Assembly (NCBI GenBank): GCA_005116835.1 | Contig: SWDM01000016.1 | Coordinates: forward strand, 655,105 to 719,104 | From: Nitrospira sp. | GTDB lineage: Bacteria > Nitrospirota > Nitrospiria > Nitrospirales > Nitrospiraceae | Length of the DNA: 64,000 nucleotides | Reading direction: 5' to 3' | Part shown: piece after piece, positions 1-8,029 of the stretch | Layout: each line of letters starts with the position of its first letter | How positions within the stretch are numbered: the stretch's first letter is position 1 | The notes under the pieces: generated by a model | The model's input: the letters and a program-made list of their open reading frames with translations, nothing else | Told to the model about the DNA's origin: nothing | Databases searched by the model: none | Translations under genes and position numbers: made by a program

Positions 1-406
1 GTCCAACACTTCCACCGTGAGGGTATGAATCAGGGGATTGCCCCCCACGCGCTTGAAGTGGGCGAAGTAATAATGCTTGGTCGCCACTCCCCTTTGGTAG
101 CCAACAAAGGACAGATACCGCTAAACAACGAATAGAAGTACCTGAAGCCGTCCTGCGGTGGTCGAGGGAGACAGGAGTTCGCCGTGGAGAATGTTTTGAT
201 TGAGCCGCACAACCATGTGCGGCTTCAGCATTACGTGAATCGAAGACCCTTCTTAAAAGCTGACAGCCGAAAACATCCAGGGGGAACTGACCCTCCCCAC
301 TGGGCGGAGATGGCGTGAGATTTTGAACCATGGGCAGAATATGAGGAAAGCAAGTGTGTGCGGAATCGGAGGGAAGACACGCCGAGTTCCACAGACTGCC
401 AGGACG
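1..406. other. Gene-free left end with one hairpin
   Basis: No convincing gene is seen here. An 8-bp perfect inverted repeat, AGCCGCAC (203-210) and GTGCGGCT (217-224), with a 6-nt loop could form a stable hairpin, but no T-run follows, so it is not a clear terminator. A possible 60-codon frame on the - strand (30-212) has no ribosome binding site or recognisable domain. The stretch may be the remnant of a mobile element, given the tRNA fragment about 0.8 kb further on; that is inference. Confidence 0.3.
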
Positions 407-610
407 TCAGATGTCGTCAGGTCGACGGCTCTGAGAAGCTGCTAATCTCTCTCGTTTACGATTCTCTAAACTCAGGCGTTCTATTCGTTCGAGATCCTCC
501 ATTCTAGCTATTCGCTGAAAATACGCATTCAACATCAATAGCCCGACGACAACGACCCCCCCTATAACGACCCACGCCATATCTCCCAATACCCAATTAC
601 TAGTCTCCAT
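407..610 (-). CDS. Small single-pass membrane protein, unknown function
   Basis: A 67-residue frame starting at 610. An AAGGAG Shine-Dalgarno sequence lies about 8 bases before the ATG. The protein has one predicted membrane helix at residues 9-29 (WVLGDMAWVVIGGVVVVGLL region), followed by a charged Arg/Glu-rich cytoplasmic tail (residues 32-67) that is likely helical. This layout is typical of small membrane proteins, but I recognise no family. It stands alone, with no partner in either direction. The good ribosome binding site and membrane helix argue that it is real. Confidence 0.5.
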   Translation of the reverse strand: METSNWVLGDMAWVVIGGVVVVGLLMLNAYFQRIARMEDLERIERLSLENRKRERLAASQSRRPDDI

Positions 611-1183
611 CAGAGCAGCTCCTTATTGAGTGATATTTTCGACAGACTACCTTCCAGACAACACGTCAAACGGCATAAACGTAAACTCATACGCCATGGC
701 TTTCAAGCACGAAGTCAGCAAAGGCCGCCCTCTTTTCTCCATGCCACAGCGCCGTAGATGAATGGTTAGGCGTGGGGGGCCCCAAACAGGCCCACCGCCT
801 GCCGAACAAGCCACCCCCTTCTTCATGCCCCGCCTGCCGACGAAGGCCGGGGGGTGTTCGGTCTCGCCTCGCTCCACTGTCAAGTAACTGCGCAGTCCCA
901 TTGTTTCCTGCTGTATCGCGCTGTATCGTGAAATCAGTAAACACAAGGAGTTATTCAACAGTACGGCACAGGGTGGTACAGCAAACTATGCCCTGCGCTC
1001 CCTTCAGGGGCTAGCGCCCGCAAGGGTGCGCGGGTTCAAATCCCCCCTTCGGCACCACTTCCTCCCATTTCAGATTTCTAGCGATAAACAACTGCTCGGC
1101 CAGGATGGTGTTCATCACTATTCTCGGCCTACGCCCTTTCCTGGAGAAACGGCACGTATCATGCGCATTCGCGAGTTTATTTA
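611..1183. other. Gene-free stretch holding a tRNA fragment
   Basis: Very GC-rich between about 730 and 880, with overlapping frames on both strands that lack ribosome binding sites and any family resemblance. The only recognisable item is the tRNA-Leu 3' fragment at 995-1057. Confidence 0.4.
995..1057 (+). pseudogene. 3' fragment of a tRNA-Leu(CAG)-like gene
   Basis: The segment reads like the 3' two thirds of a bacterial tRNA-Leu. It has an anticodon loop with CAG (TTCAGGG), a long variable arm (GCGCCCGCAAGGGTGC), a T loop with TTCAAAT, the acceptor 3' strand CTTCGGC, discriminator A, and encoded CCA ending at 1057. The expected 5' part (GCCGAAG plus D arm) is absent upstream. The anticodon stem is mismatched and the T stem has one C-C mismatch, so it should not fold into a functional tRNA. 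Such 3' fragments are often the scars left when an element integrates into a tRNA gene. Confidence 0.55.
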
Positions 1184-2107
1184 TTAATATGAGCGAGCGG
1201 CGAGCATGCGGGGTGACAGTAGCATCGTTAGGCGGCTGTGGAGTGCAGTGAGATCATCAAGCAATTCGATCTTGGTCTCACGAAGGCGATCTCCAATAGC
1301 ACGAGCGCCCTGGCCACCGACAGCCACGGACCAGCGGGTGCCAAGCTGTTCAAGCTCTTTGAGTTGTTGGAGCGCCGCGGCCTCGGGCCTAACCTCAGTG
1401 AGAGAGAGTAGTACGAGATCGGGCTTGATCGTCTCGCAGAAGATCACAAGGTCTGAATTGGGAAGGTTCGGCCCGAGGTAATACACGTGGCAGCCTCTGG
1501 TCGCTGCGATGTAGGCCACGGCTTGGGCGCCGATCTCATGGGTTTCGCCTTCCGGACAGGCGATCAGAATCCGTGGACCGAACTCATTCACCGGAAGCTG
1601 ATTCATGACCGAGAATAATTTCTGTTGGATGATCTTCGTCACATAATGTTCGACGGCGATATTCAATCGACCCTCGTGCCATAGCTCGCCGATTCGCCGT
1701 TGCAGTGGAAGCAGAATCCGCTGGATGGCTTCATCGAACGGAATGACGGCCACTGCGCCGTTCAGTCTGCGCTCGAATCCTGCCTTATCGAGCGGATCAA
1801 GCGATCCCATTAAATCATCTAACAGACGCTCATGAGGTTTCTGCTCCTCTGTAGAAACGGGAGTTGCGACACGCATCCGAGCGACAAGCTGATCGTGTCC
1901 CTCCGATGCAAGGGCGCCGATCGTGGCCCCCTGTTCCATCTGAGACTTCACAAAGCGGAGGAGCGCCACTTCTTCGTCGCTATATTCGCGATACCGATTG
2001 GAGCTCCTGGAAGGTTTGACAAGCCCATAGCGTCTCTCCCAGACACGAATGACATCCTTCGAGAGACCGGTAAGTTTTGCAACTCTATGAATTCTATGAG
2101 TATTCAT
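1184..2107 (-). CDS. MerR-family regulator with B12-binding domain (CarH/LitR type)
   Basis: The 307-residue protein has an N-terminal MerR helix-turn-helix (residues about 4-72, with the typical VWERRYGLVKP stretch). A four-helix cap with the motif W143-x9-E153-H154 follows, then a Rossmann-like cobalamin-binding domain with E188-x-H190-x-x-G193. The Wx9EH and ExHxxG motifs are those used by CarH photoreceptors to hold adenosylcobalamin over DNA in the dark. The protein is therefore a candidate light- or B12-responsive repressor. It is divergent from two small genes, and the 100-base space between them is full of TGT/ACA repeats spaced about 11 bp, as CarH operators are. Family assignment is firm; light sensing is inference, since related proteins can use B12 differently. 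Confidence 0.85.
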   Translation of the reverse strand: MNTHRIHRVAKLTGLSKDVIRVWERRYGLVKPSRSSNRYREYSDEEVALLRFVKSQMEQGATIGALASEGHDQLVARMRVATPVSTEEQKPHERLLDDLMGSLDPLDKAGFERRLNGAVAVIPFDEAIQRILLPLQRRIGELWHEGRLNIAVEHYVTKIIQQKLFSVMNQLPVNEFGPRILIACPEGETHEIGAQAVAYIAATRGCHVYYLGPNLPNSDLVIFCETIKPDLVLLSLTEVRPEAAALQQLKELEQLGTRWSVAVGGQGARAIGDRLRETKIELLDDLTALHSRLTMLLSPRMLAARSY

Positions 2108-2226
2108 GTTTGTGACTTCATTGTATTGTAATGTTCAATGTTTGTCAAATATTTATCGACGTAACACTTGACACATTGGACATAATGGTTTATACATTAG
2201 ACATACATGGAGCAAACATTGAACAC
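2108..2226. promoter_or_regulatory. Divergent operator region with repeats, candidate CarH-like binding sites
   Basis: A perfect 13-bp inverted repeat, TGTTCAATGTTTG at 2132-2144 and its complement at 2213-2225, brackets the + strand promoter. TGT occurs at 2111, 2122, 2132 and 2143 on the regulator side, and ACA at 2194, 2205 and 2216 on the other side, so both arms show spacing of 10-11 bp. Related ACATTGGACAT-like units start at 2173, 2194 and 2216. The helical phasing suits a tetrameric MerR-CarH repressor that also controls itself. Confidence 0.5.
2168..2196 (+). promoter_or_regulatory. Sigma-70-type promoter for the 2246/2581 gene pair
   Basis: A perfect -35 box TTGACA (2168-2173) and a -10 box TATACA (2191-2196) are separated by 17 bp. 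It lies inside the repeat-rich region between the regulator and the small gene, so the regulator could block it directly. Confidence 0.55.
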
Positions 2227-2245
2227 GCAATTCATGGAGGTGATC

Positions 2246-2563
2246 ATGGCAAGAGCATTCACGGAGGAACCGAGCGCTGCGCAGATGGGGAATCCTGCAG
2301 TCACGCAGCTTTCCAATTCACAATCAGTTGATCGAAAAGTGCTTCTGCTGCTTAAGCGGAAAGGGGCACAAACAATAGAAGGTCTCACCATGCTGACGGG
2401 CATTGGATGGGGCCAAGTCTACTTGTCAGTGGACCGTATGAGCCGGACGGGAACAGTCTCGTTGAGAGTTGCTTACCCCTCAGAGTATCTCGTGTCGGTC
2501 GTCATGGCGGGCGGGTCCACGAAGGTTATTAACCTCCCCATATTGCAAACAGTGAAAACCTAA
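2246..2563 (+). CDS. Small protein of unknown function, possible winged-helix fold
   Basis: The 105-residue protein starts at 2246, where GGAGGTGATC precedes the ATG; an upstream in-frame ATG at 2207 has no such signal and overlaps the operator repeats. Residues about 30-85 (KVLLLLKRKGAQTIEGLTML followed by a beta-rich stretch) resemble a small winged helix, but I cannot name the family. Its first seven residues, MARAFTE, and the DNA coding for them are repeated at the start of the next gene (2581). The two are separated by only 17 bases and surely share one transcript from the promoter at 2168. A role under the divergent B12-type regulator is inferred from position only. Confidence 0.6.
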   Translation: MARAFTEEPSAAQMGNPAVTQLSNSQSVDRKVLLLLKRKGAQTIEGLTMLTGIGWGQVYLSVDRMSRTGTVSLRVAYPSEYLVSVVMAGGSTKVINLPILQTVKT

Positions 2564-2580
2564 AACCTAGTGAGGCAATC

Positions 2581-2877
2581 ATGGCAAGAGCATTCACGGA
2601 AAATAAGAGAGCTGAGCAGATCGGGAGTCACGCAGCCTCTTCTGCAATGACGCATGAATTGACGTGTGCCAGATGCGGTGGACTCATGGTGGCCGACTTC
2701 CATATGGATTTACTGTTCTGTATCGGCGAGACGGAATTTGCCGCGAAACGCTGTGTGCAATGTGGCGAGATTGTGGATCCTGTGATCCTGCACAACCGAG
2801 AAACCAGGCAAGAACCGATGACAGCTCACCATGCAGGGAGGATGACGCTAACTAACTGCGTAACGAAAGGTCGATAG
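2581..2877 (+). CDS. Small zinc-ribbon protein
   Basis: A 98-residue protein with two CxxC pairs, C29-C32 (CARCGG) and C58-C61 (CVQCGE), about 25 residues apart. This spacing suits a single zinc ribbon. The segments RCGGLMV and CGE.VDPVIL.NR recur in the protein encoded at 8198-8509, so the two are paralogues lying on either side of amoC. The N-terminus MARAFTE matches that of the preceding gene, suggesting a shared leader produced by local duplication or fusion. Metal binding is likely; the role is unknown. It could be a small regulator or an adaptor protein. Confidence 0.6.
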   Translation: MARAFTENKRAEQIGSHAASSAMTHELTCARCGGLMVADFHMDLLFCIGETEFAAKRCVQCGEIVDPVILHNRETRQEPMTAHHAGRMTLTNCVTKGR

Positions 2878-2932
2878 AGGTCTGTTCCATTAACCAGGGT
2901 TTTCCTGATGTTCCAAACCTAGGGGGTGTCCA

Positions 2933-3877
2933 ATGTGGAGTCAAACAGTGCTTCAGGTCGGATTGGGGGTGGCATTGATGGCAGGAGCCGTCTCCATCGC
3001 AACAGCGGCGGACATGGTGCTGATCCCAAAGGGGGAGTTCACCATGGGGAGCAACGAACATTCAGATGAAGCTAAGCACCAGGTTGTGCTCGATGCCTAT
3101 CTGATCGATACGTTTGAAGCGTCGAACGCACGGTACAAAGAGTTTATGAAGGCCACCAGTCACCCGGCACCGGCCTATTGGGACGACCCTCGACTCAACA
3201 AAGCCACTCTGCCAGTGGTCGGCGTGAGCTGGACTGACGCAAGCGCATTCTGCCAATGGGATGGCAAGCGGCTTCCGACGGAAGCGGAATGGGAACGAGC
3301 GGCCAAGGGTCCGCAAGGCGACAACCATTATCCCTGGGGCCATACACTCGACCCGAAGAAAGCCAACTATGGTCAGAACGTTGGCCGTACGACCCCCGTC
3401 GATTCCTATCCCGAAGGCGTGAATGGCTACGGACTCTATAACATGGCAGGGAATGTCTTCGAATGGGTCGAAGATTGGTATGACCTGAAATATTATAAGA
3501 CGAGCCCTGCCTTGAATCCGCCTGGCGCCGAGAAGGGTTACAATTTTGCCAATCAAGGCCCGGTGAAGGTGCTGCGGGGCGGATCCTGGCTGGCACCGGA
3601 AACCTCGCTCCATACGAGTCATCGGTTCTGGAATCAGCCGGACAATAACTCTTATGGGGTCGGCCTCGGATTCCGTTGCGCGAAGTCGGTGCAGCAGGTG
3701 TCAGAAGAAGCCATGCAAGCAGGCCGCGATGCATTCATTCAGGCTTTAGTCGCGATGGGTGCTGAAAAGAATGCCGATGCGATGGCCTCCATCGAGAAGG
3801 CGTTGGCGGCGGAGCCTGGCAACAAGGAATACTTGGCGACCCGCGATCTGATCAAGAAGAGCATGAAGAAGAACTAG
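2933..3877 (+). CDS. Secreted SUMF1-fold (FGE-sulfatase-like) protein
   Basis: The 314-residue protein has an N-terminal signal peptide (residues 1-25, ending ATAA). A SUMF1/FGE-type domain follows at about 26-250, with the hallmarks MVLIPKGEFTMGS, KRLPTEAEWERAAKG, YPWG, GNVFEWVEDWYD, LRGGSW and GFRCAK. The last 60 residues are helical and Ala/Glu/Lys rich, a little like a TPR. In true formylglycine-generating enzymes two cysteines follow the GGS(Y/W) motif; here that stretch is RGGSWLAPETSLHTSHRF with none, so sulfatase activation is unlikely. It is the first of three such secreted proteins in 11 kb around amoC. The GTG-free start at 2933 is supported by AGGGGG just upstream. Confidence 0.8.
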   Translation: MWSQTVLQVGLGVALMAGAVSIATAADMVLIPKGEFTMGSNEHSDEAKHQVVLDAYLIDTFEASNARYKEFMKATSHPAPAYWDDPRLNKATLPVVGVSWTDASAFCQWDGKRLPTEAEWERAAKGPQGDNHYPWGHTLDPKKANYGQNVGRTTPVDSYPEGVNGYGLYNMAGNVFEWVEDWYDLKYYKTSPALNPPGAEKGYNFANQGPVKVLRGGSWLAPETSLHTSHRFWNQPDNNSYGVGLGFRCAKSVQQVSEEAMQAGRDAFIQALVAMGAEKNADAMASIEKALAAEPGNKEYLATRDLIKKSMKKN

Positions 3878-3947
3878 TTAAAGGACTGTCAGGGGGAGCG
3901 GGATCGCGCCCCCCTCCGAGGGCCCAAGTTGTGGCGGGAGGTTTGAC

Positions 3948-5603
3948 GTGAATGAGTCTGAAACCATGGTGGCGGGTAAATCGACAGCGAACCCGGCGGC
4001 AATTCCGGAGAAGTCCCTCATTCTTCTCACCGGTGCCAGCGGGTACGTCGGCGGGCGCCTCCTGCGTTCGTTGGAGGATCAGGGGTATCGCGTGCGCTGC
4101 CTCGCCAGGCGTCCAGAAATTCTCAAGCCGAAGGTCGGTCCACCGACGGAAGTGGTTGCGGGTGACGTTCTTGATCGGGCGAGTCTCGGCTCCGCGTTGC
4201 GCGGAGTCGACGTGGCCTACTACCTGGTTCACTCCATGAGTTCGACTGGCTCGTTTGCAGAGACAGACCGGCAGGCGGCGCGGAACTTTAGCGAGGCGGC
4301 AAAGGCAGCGGGTGTCAAGGGCCTCATCTATCTGGGAGGCTTGGGGAGCGACGAAGAGGAGCTCTCGGCACATCTGCGCAGTCGGCACGAGGTCGGAGAT
4401 ATCTTGCGCCAGTCGGGCCTGCCCCTGTGTGAGTATCGCGCGGCGGCCGTGATGGGGTCCGGCAGCGCCTCGTTTGAGCTGATTCGCGCATTGGTGGAGC
4501 GCCTGCCTGTCATGCTCACACCGAGATGGTGTAAGGGGAAAACGCAGCCTATCGCGATCGACGACTTGCTGGACTACTTGGTGGAAGCGCTTCGGATTCC
4601 CACTTCAAAATACCGTATGTACGAGCTCGGCGGTGCTGACCAAGTATCCTACGCAGACATGATGCGTGCATATGGGCGACAACGTGGGCTAAAGCCTCTG
4701 ATCATCCCCGTGCCGGTCCTCACCCCCTGGTTGTCTGCTCTGTGGCTGGGATTGATCACGCCGTTATATGCCCGCATCGGGCGAGCGATTATTGAGAGCA
4801 TCGTCCATGTCACGGTGGTGCGGGACAATGCCGCGCTCACAACCTTCTCGGTACGTCCGATGGGAATCGATGAGGCTATTCGCCGAGCCCTAGCCCATGA
4901 AGAGACGCATTTCGCGGCAACGCGCTGGTCCGATGCGCTCTCCTCATCGGGCAAGTTGCCGTCGTGGGGAGGAGTCCAGTTCGGCACACGCCTGGTCGAT
5001 TCGCGAACGTTGAACGTCGACGCGTCGCCTGACGTCGTCTTCAAATACATTGAGAGAATCGGTGGAGACAATGGTTGGTACGCATGGAACTGGCTGTGGC
5101 GGGTGCGCGGTTTCATCGACCTGCTCGAAGGGGGCGTGGGTTTGAGACGTGGGCGGCCTTCGGCCACGACCCTTCACGTCGGTGATACGGTCGACTCATT
5201 TCGCGTTGAGTCGATTGAGCCAAACCGCCGCCTGCGGCTTAAATCCGAGATGCATTTGTACGGGCGGGCATGGCTGGAGTTCGAGGTGACGGGCACAGGT
5301 TCTTCAACAACGATCCGGCAGACCGCGATCTTTGATCCGGTGGGACTGATCGGGCAGGTGTATTGGTATTCCCTCTACCTGCCGCACCAGTTGGTGTTTA
5401 GTGGGATGTTGAGGGGAATCGCACGGGCCGCGTTGCATGAAATGAGAGACATCGATAGGAGTACGATGCCTCACGACCTGCATCCTGCGATTCGAACAAA
5501 TTATCGGCTTCCTGAGAGTAGGTCAACATGGGCCATTGATCCCAAGAATATCGAACGGTTGAAACCCCACTCTCTCATTGCAGAGTCAAAAAAACGGCCG
5601 TGA
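3948..5603 (+). CDS. NAD(P)-binding SDR-type protein with C-terminal DUF2867 domain
   Basis: The 551-residue protein begins with an atypical short-chain-dehydrogenase/NmrA-like Rossmann domain (about 20-300). It has the nucleotide-binding motif LLTGASGYVGGRLL near residue 25 and YYLVHSM in the position where the family has its active-site strand. The C-terminal third (about 345-500) is a START-like DUF2867 domain. This two-part layout is common in environmental bacteria and is usually annotated as an NADH-binding protein of unknown substrate. Translation probably starts at GTG 3948, preceded by GGGAGG; ATG 3966 is an alternative. The gene is followed after 52 bases by a small secreted protein. 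Confidence 0.75.
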   Translation: MNESETMVAGKSTANPAAIPEKSLILLTGASGYVGGRLLRSLEDQGYRVRCLARRPEILKPKVGPPTEVVAGDVLDRASLGSALRGVDVAYYLVHSMSSTGSFAETDRQAARNFSEAAKAAGVKGLIYLGGLGSDEEELSAHLRSRHEVGDILRQSGLPLCEYRAAAVMGSGSASFELIRALVERLPVMLTPRWCKGKTQPIAIDDLLDYLVEALRIPTSKYRMYELGGADQVSYADMMRAYGRQRGLKPLIIPVPVLTPWLSALWLGLITPLYARIGRAIIESIVHVTVVRDNAALTTFSVRPMGIDEAIRRALAHEETHFAATRWSDALSSSGKLPSWGGVQFGTRLVDSRTLNVDASPDVVFKYIERIGGDNGWYAWNWLWRVRGFIDLLEGGVGLRRGRPSATTLHVGDTVDSFRVESIEPNRRLRLKSEMHLYGRAWLEFEVTGTGSSTTIRQTAIFDPVGLIGQVYWYSLYLPHQLVFSGMLRGIARAALHEMRDIDRSTMPHDLHPAIRTNYRLPESRSTWAIDPKNIERLKPHSLIAESKKRP

Positions 5604-5655
5604 GGGAATGTTGAAACGGTTTTTGTAATGGTTTGATCGTGACGGAGGCGCACCT

Positions 5656-6024
5656 ATGATACCCAACAAGATTCTTTTTCCAGGGATTGTCCTCATCGCG
5701 CTACTCGCAGCCTCACCCCTCCAGGCTGATCCCTTAGATGCGGCCCGGCATCCGCAGCCAGACAAAGCCCAGACGGTACATGAGGCCGAGCATGATGTGG
5801 ACCAGGCGTGGGAGGTCTATCATCGCGCGGCGTTAGGCGGAACGGTCGCTTCCCCTGCCCTGCAGGCAGAAATCGAAGAGCACCTGCATGAAGCCAGGAC
5901 TCTCATCACCCAGGCGCAGGAGGCAGCCGAGCGGGGAGACGAGCGTCAGGTGCAGCGTCTCGTAAGCCAAGTGAAAATCCATACCACCAAGGCCATCGAG
6001 GGAAGCAAGGAGCAGAAGAAATGA
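5656..6024 (+). CDS. Small secreted helical protein
   Basis: A 122-residue protein with a clear signal peptide (residues 1-24, ending LQA). The mature part is almost entirely predicted helix, rich in Glu, Gln, Ala and Arg (two long helices around residues 40-60 and 70-118). That suggests a periplasmic helical hairpin. I do not recognise the family. Its stop codon overlaps the start of the next gene (ATGA), a sign of translational coupling with the SUMF1-fold protein there, so the two may act together. Confidence 0.6.
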   Translation: MIPNKILFPGIVLIALLAASPLQADPLDAARHPQPDKAQTVHEAEHDVDQAWEVYHRAALGGTVASPALQAEIEEHLHEARTLITQAQEAAERGDERQVQRLVSQVKIHTTKAIEGSKEQKK

Positions 6025-6866
6025 CACAAGGCCTGAGGAGAAGAAGGACTCGCTGGAGCACTATTGTTGCGATGATGGCTATAGCCTGTGCCGTCGCCAT
6101 CGCGCCTGTTGTCGCCGCGCCGCCGGTTCCCAAAGAAATTGACCCGGTTCCCATGGTGACGATTCCGGCCGGAGAATTCTTGATGGGAAATCCGCAAGGA
6201 AAAGGCCGGGCAGATGAGTGGCCGCTGCGATCTGTGTACCTCGACGAGTTTGCGATCGATCAAGTTGAAGTCACGAATGCACGGTATCTGGCATTCGTTG
6301 CGACCACGGGCCATCGAAGCCCTCCGAATCCCTATGGCACCGACCCACTTTCGTCCGTCAAGGGAATCGAACAGCTTCCGGTCGTGCAGACGACCTGGTA
6401 CGACGCCAAGGCCTATTGCGGTTGGGCCAAGAAGCGACTCCCGACGGAAGCGGAATGGGAGAAGGCCGCTCGTGGTACAGACGGTCGTCTCTTTCCCTGG
6501 GGCAATGAGCCAGCAACATCGAAGCGGGCGAACTTTGACCGTGAGTGGGTGGAGGAACAGACATTGCTTCCGGTCGGGTCCTTGCCCGCCGGCGACTCAC
6601 CCTACGGAGTGAAGGACCTGTCAGGTAATGCTCGAGAGTGGGTGCAGGATTGGTATGACGCTGAGTATTACCAGCATGGACCGGATCGGAATCCGCAGGG
6701 CCCTGAGAAAAAAGGCGTGGTCCGATCGATTCGCGGTGGGTCTTGGCATAGCCCAACCTCGGATATTACGACGACCGCGCGCGGGCGCGGCGGATTTGCG
6801 CTGCAGACCCATGGGACAGGCTTTCGCTGTGTACGGGGTCTCGAAGGCCAGATCCAGCAGAAGTAG
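6021..6866 (+). CDS. Secreted SUMF1-fold (FGE-sulfatase-like) protein
   Basis: The 281-residue protein has a signal peptide (about 1-38, with a RRRRTR basic start and an AVAIAPVVAA core). A complete SUMF1 domain follows, marked by VTIPAGEFLMGN, KKRLPTEAEWEKAARGTDG, FPWGNEP, GNAREWVQDWYD, IRGGSW and GFRC. As in the other two copies in this window, the cysteine pair of real formylglycine-generating enzymes is missing after RGGSW (the sequence goes on HSPTSDITTTARG). The fold is thus probably used for binding rather than catalysis. It is coupled to the preceding small helical protein by a 4-base overlap. It ends about 270 bases before amoC, with a strong hairpin between. Confidence 0.8.
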   Translation: MTQGLRRRRTRWSTIVAMMAIACAVAIAPVVAAPPVPKEIDPVPMVTIPAGEFLMGNPQGKGRADEWPLRSVYLDEFAIDQVEVTNARYLAFVATTGHRSPPNPYGTDPLSSVKGIEQLPVVQTTWYDAKAYCGWAKKRLPTEAEWEKAARGTDGRLFPWGNEPATSKRANFDREWVEEQTLLPVGSLPAGDSPYGVKDLSGNAREWVQDWYDAEYYQHGPDRNPQGPEKKGVVRSIRGGSWHSPTSDITTTARGRGGFALQTHGTGFRCVRGLEGQIQQK

Positions 6867-6977
6867 ACGAAGTGGTAGTACGATGAAACCAGATGACTAC
6901 AGCAGAGATACGGAGGCTGGCTTCTTTTCCGCATTGAGGTGGACGCCGCGAATCCTCGCTGCGTCTCCCGCTGAGGT

Positions 6978-7014
6978 AGACAGGCCCCTCTCTACACCCC
7001 GGAGGGGCCTGTCT
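6978..7014 (+). terminator. Strong hairpin between the SUMF1 gene and amoC
   Basis: A perfect 13-bp stem, AGACAGGCCCCTC (6978-6990) and GAGGGGCCTGTCT (7002-7014), with an 11-nt loop. No T-run follows, so it may be a terminator, a transcript-protecting stem or an attenuator for amoC rather than a classic intrinsic terminator. Confidence 0.55.
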
Positions 7015-7134
7015 GCTCGGTGAGCCAGGAAAACGGAAGTCAGGATTGAAGGGACTGGACTGTCGGCAGTACTGGGGTGAGGGGTGGGCCTCAATAGGCA
7101 GTGGTTCTCAATTCCGTAACAAGGAGGTCAGTGT

Positions 7135-7935
7135 ATGGCTAACACAACCACATTTGGAGAGAGCGACAGTGGCTATGACATGTCCCTCTGGTACGATTCC
7201 AGACCCCTCAAGATCGGCTGGTTTGCAATGTTGGCGGCGGTCGGGTCCGAGGTCGTGTTTCAGCGTGTGTTCGGGTATTCCCACGGCTTGGACTCCATGA
7301 CCCCGGAGTTCGAGAATGTCTGGATGGGCCTGTGGCGGTTTAACGTGATCTCCAACATCATCTTCTCGGCGGCGACGCTGGGCTGGATCTGGAACTCACG
7401 CGATCGCAACGTGGCCAACGTGGATCCCAAGACCGAACTCAAGCGGTACTTCTATTGGATGATGTGGCTCGCCATTTACGTGTTCGGCGTCTATTGGGCC
7501 GGCTCGTATACCCTGGAGCAGGATGCCTCATGGCATCAGGTGATCATCCGCGACACCAGCTTCACCGCCAGCCATATCATTGCCTTCTACTTCACGTTCC
7601 CGTTGTACATCACCTGCGGCGTGGCGAGCTATCTGTATGCCATGACCCGGTTGCCGCAGTTCAGCAAGGCCGTGTCGTTCCCGTTGGTGGGGGCGATCGT
7701 GGGGCCGATGATGATTCTCCCGAACGTGGGCCTCAACGAGTGGGGCCATGCGTTCTGGTTCGTCGATGAACTGTTTGCGGCGCCGTTGCACTGGGGCTTT
7801 GTGACCCTGGGCTGGTGCGGGTTGTTCGGCGGCACGGGCGGCGTGGCAGCACAGATTGTGGCGCGCATGTCCAACCTGTGCGACGTGGTCTGGAACAACG
7901 AGAGCAAGGATTGCTTGCACGTGATTCCGTACTAA
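7135..7935 (+). CDS. amoC: Ammonia monooxygenase subunit C (solitary copy)
   Basis: The 266-residue integral membrane protein has the length and pattern of AmoC, the subunit of copper membrane monooxygenase that carries the metal site near the membrane. D130, H134 and H147 (D-x3-H-x12-H, in QDASWH...TASH) match the CuC ligands of PmoC. N201, H205 and H219 (NEWGH...LH) match the CuD ligands, so both metal sites look intact. Six or so membrane helices are predicted. An AAGGAGG sequence 8 bases upstream fixes the start. No amoA or amoB is near: it is a stand-alone copy, as found in addition to the amoCAB operon in comammox Nitrospira and beta-proteobacterial ammonia oxidisers. A 13-bp stem lies upstream and a GC-rich terminator hairpin directly downstream, so it is likely transcribed alone. 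The related PmoC of methanotrophs is unlikely given the other genes. Confidence 0.95.
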   Translation: MANTTTFGESDSGYDMSLWYDSRPLKIGWFAMLAAVGSEVVFQRVFGYSHGLDSMTPEFENVWMGLWRFNVISNIIFSAATLGWIWNSRDRNVANVDPKTELKRYFYWMMWLAIYVFGVYWAGSYTLEQDASWHQVIIRDTSFTASHIIAFYFTFPLYITCGVASYLYAMTRLPQFSKAVSFPLVGAIVGPMMILPNVGLNEWGHAFWFVDELFAAPLHWGFVTLGWCGLFGGTGGVAAQIVARMSNLCDVVWNNESKDCLHVIPY

Positions 7936-7957
7936 GTCACGCTGTTAGTTTCGATGA

Positions 7958-7996
7958 GCCGGCCCTGTACTCCGGATCCCGAAGGGCAGGGCCGGC
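7958..7996 (+). terminator. Hairpin just after amoC
   Basis: A 10-bp GC-only-rich stem, GCCGGCCCTG (7958-7967) and CAGGGCCGGC (7987-7996), with a 19-nt loop, 22 bases after the amoC stop. No T-run follows; it could terminate or stabilise the amoC transcript. Confidence 0.6.
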
Positions 7997-8029
7997 CAAA
8001 CGATCAGTGAGAGTAAGAGGGAGAACAGT

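Noticed and set aside
30-212. 60-codon - strand frame at the left end
   Set aside because: No ribosome binding site or family; region resembles a remnant rather than a gene.
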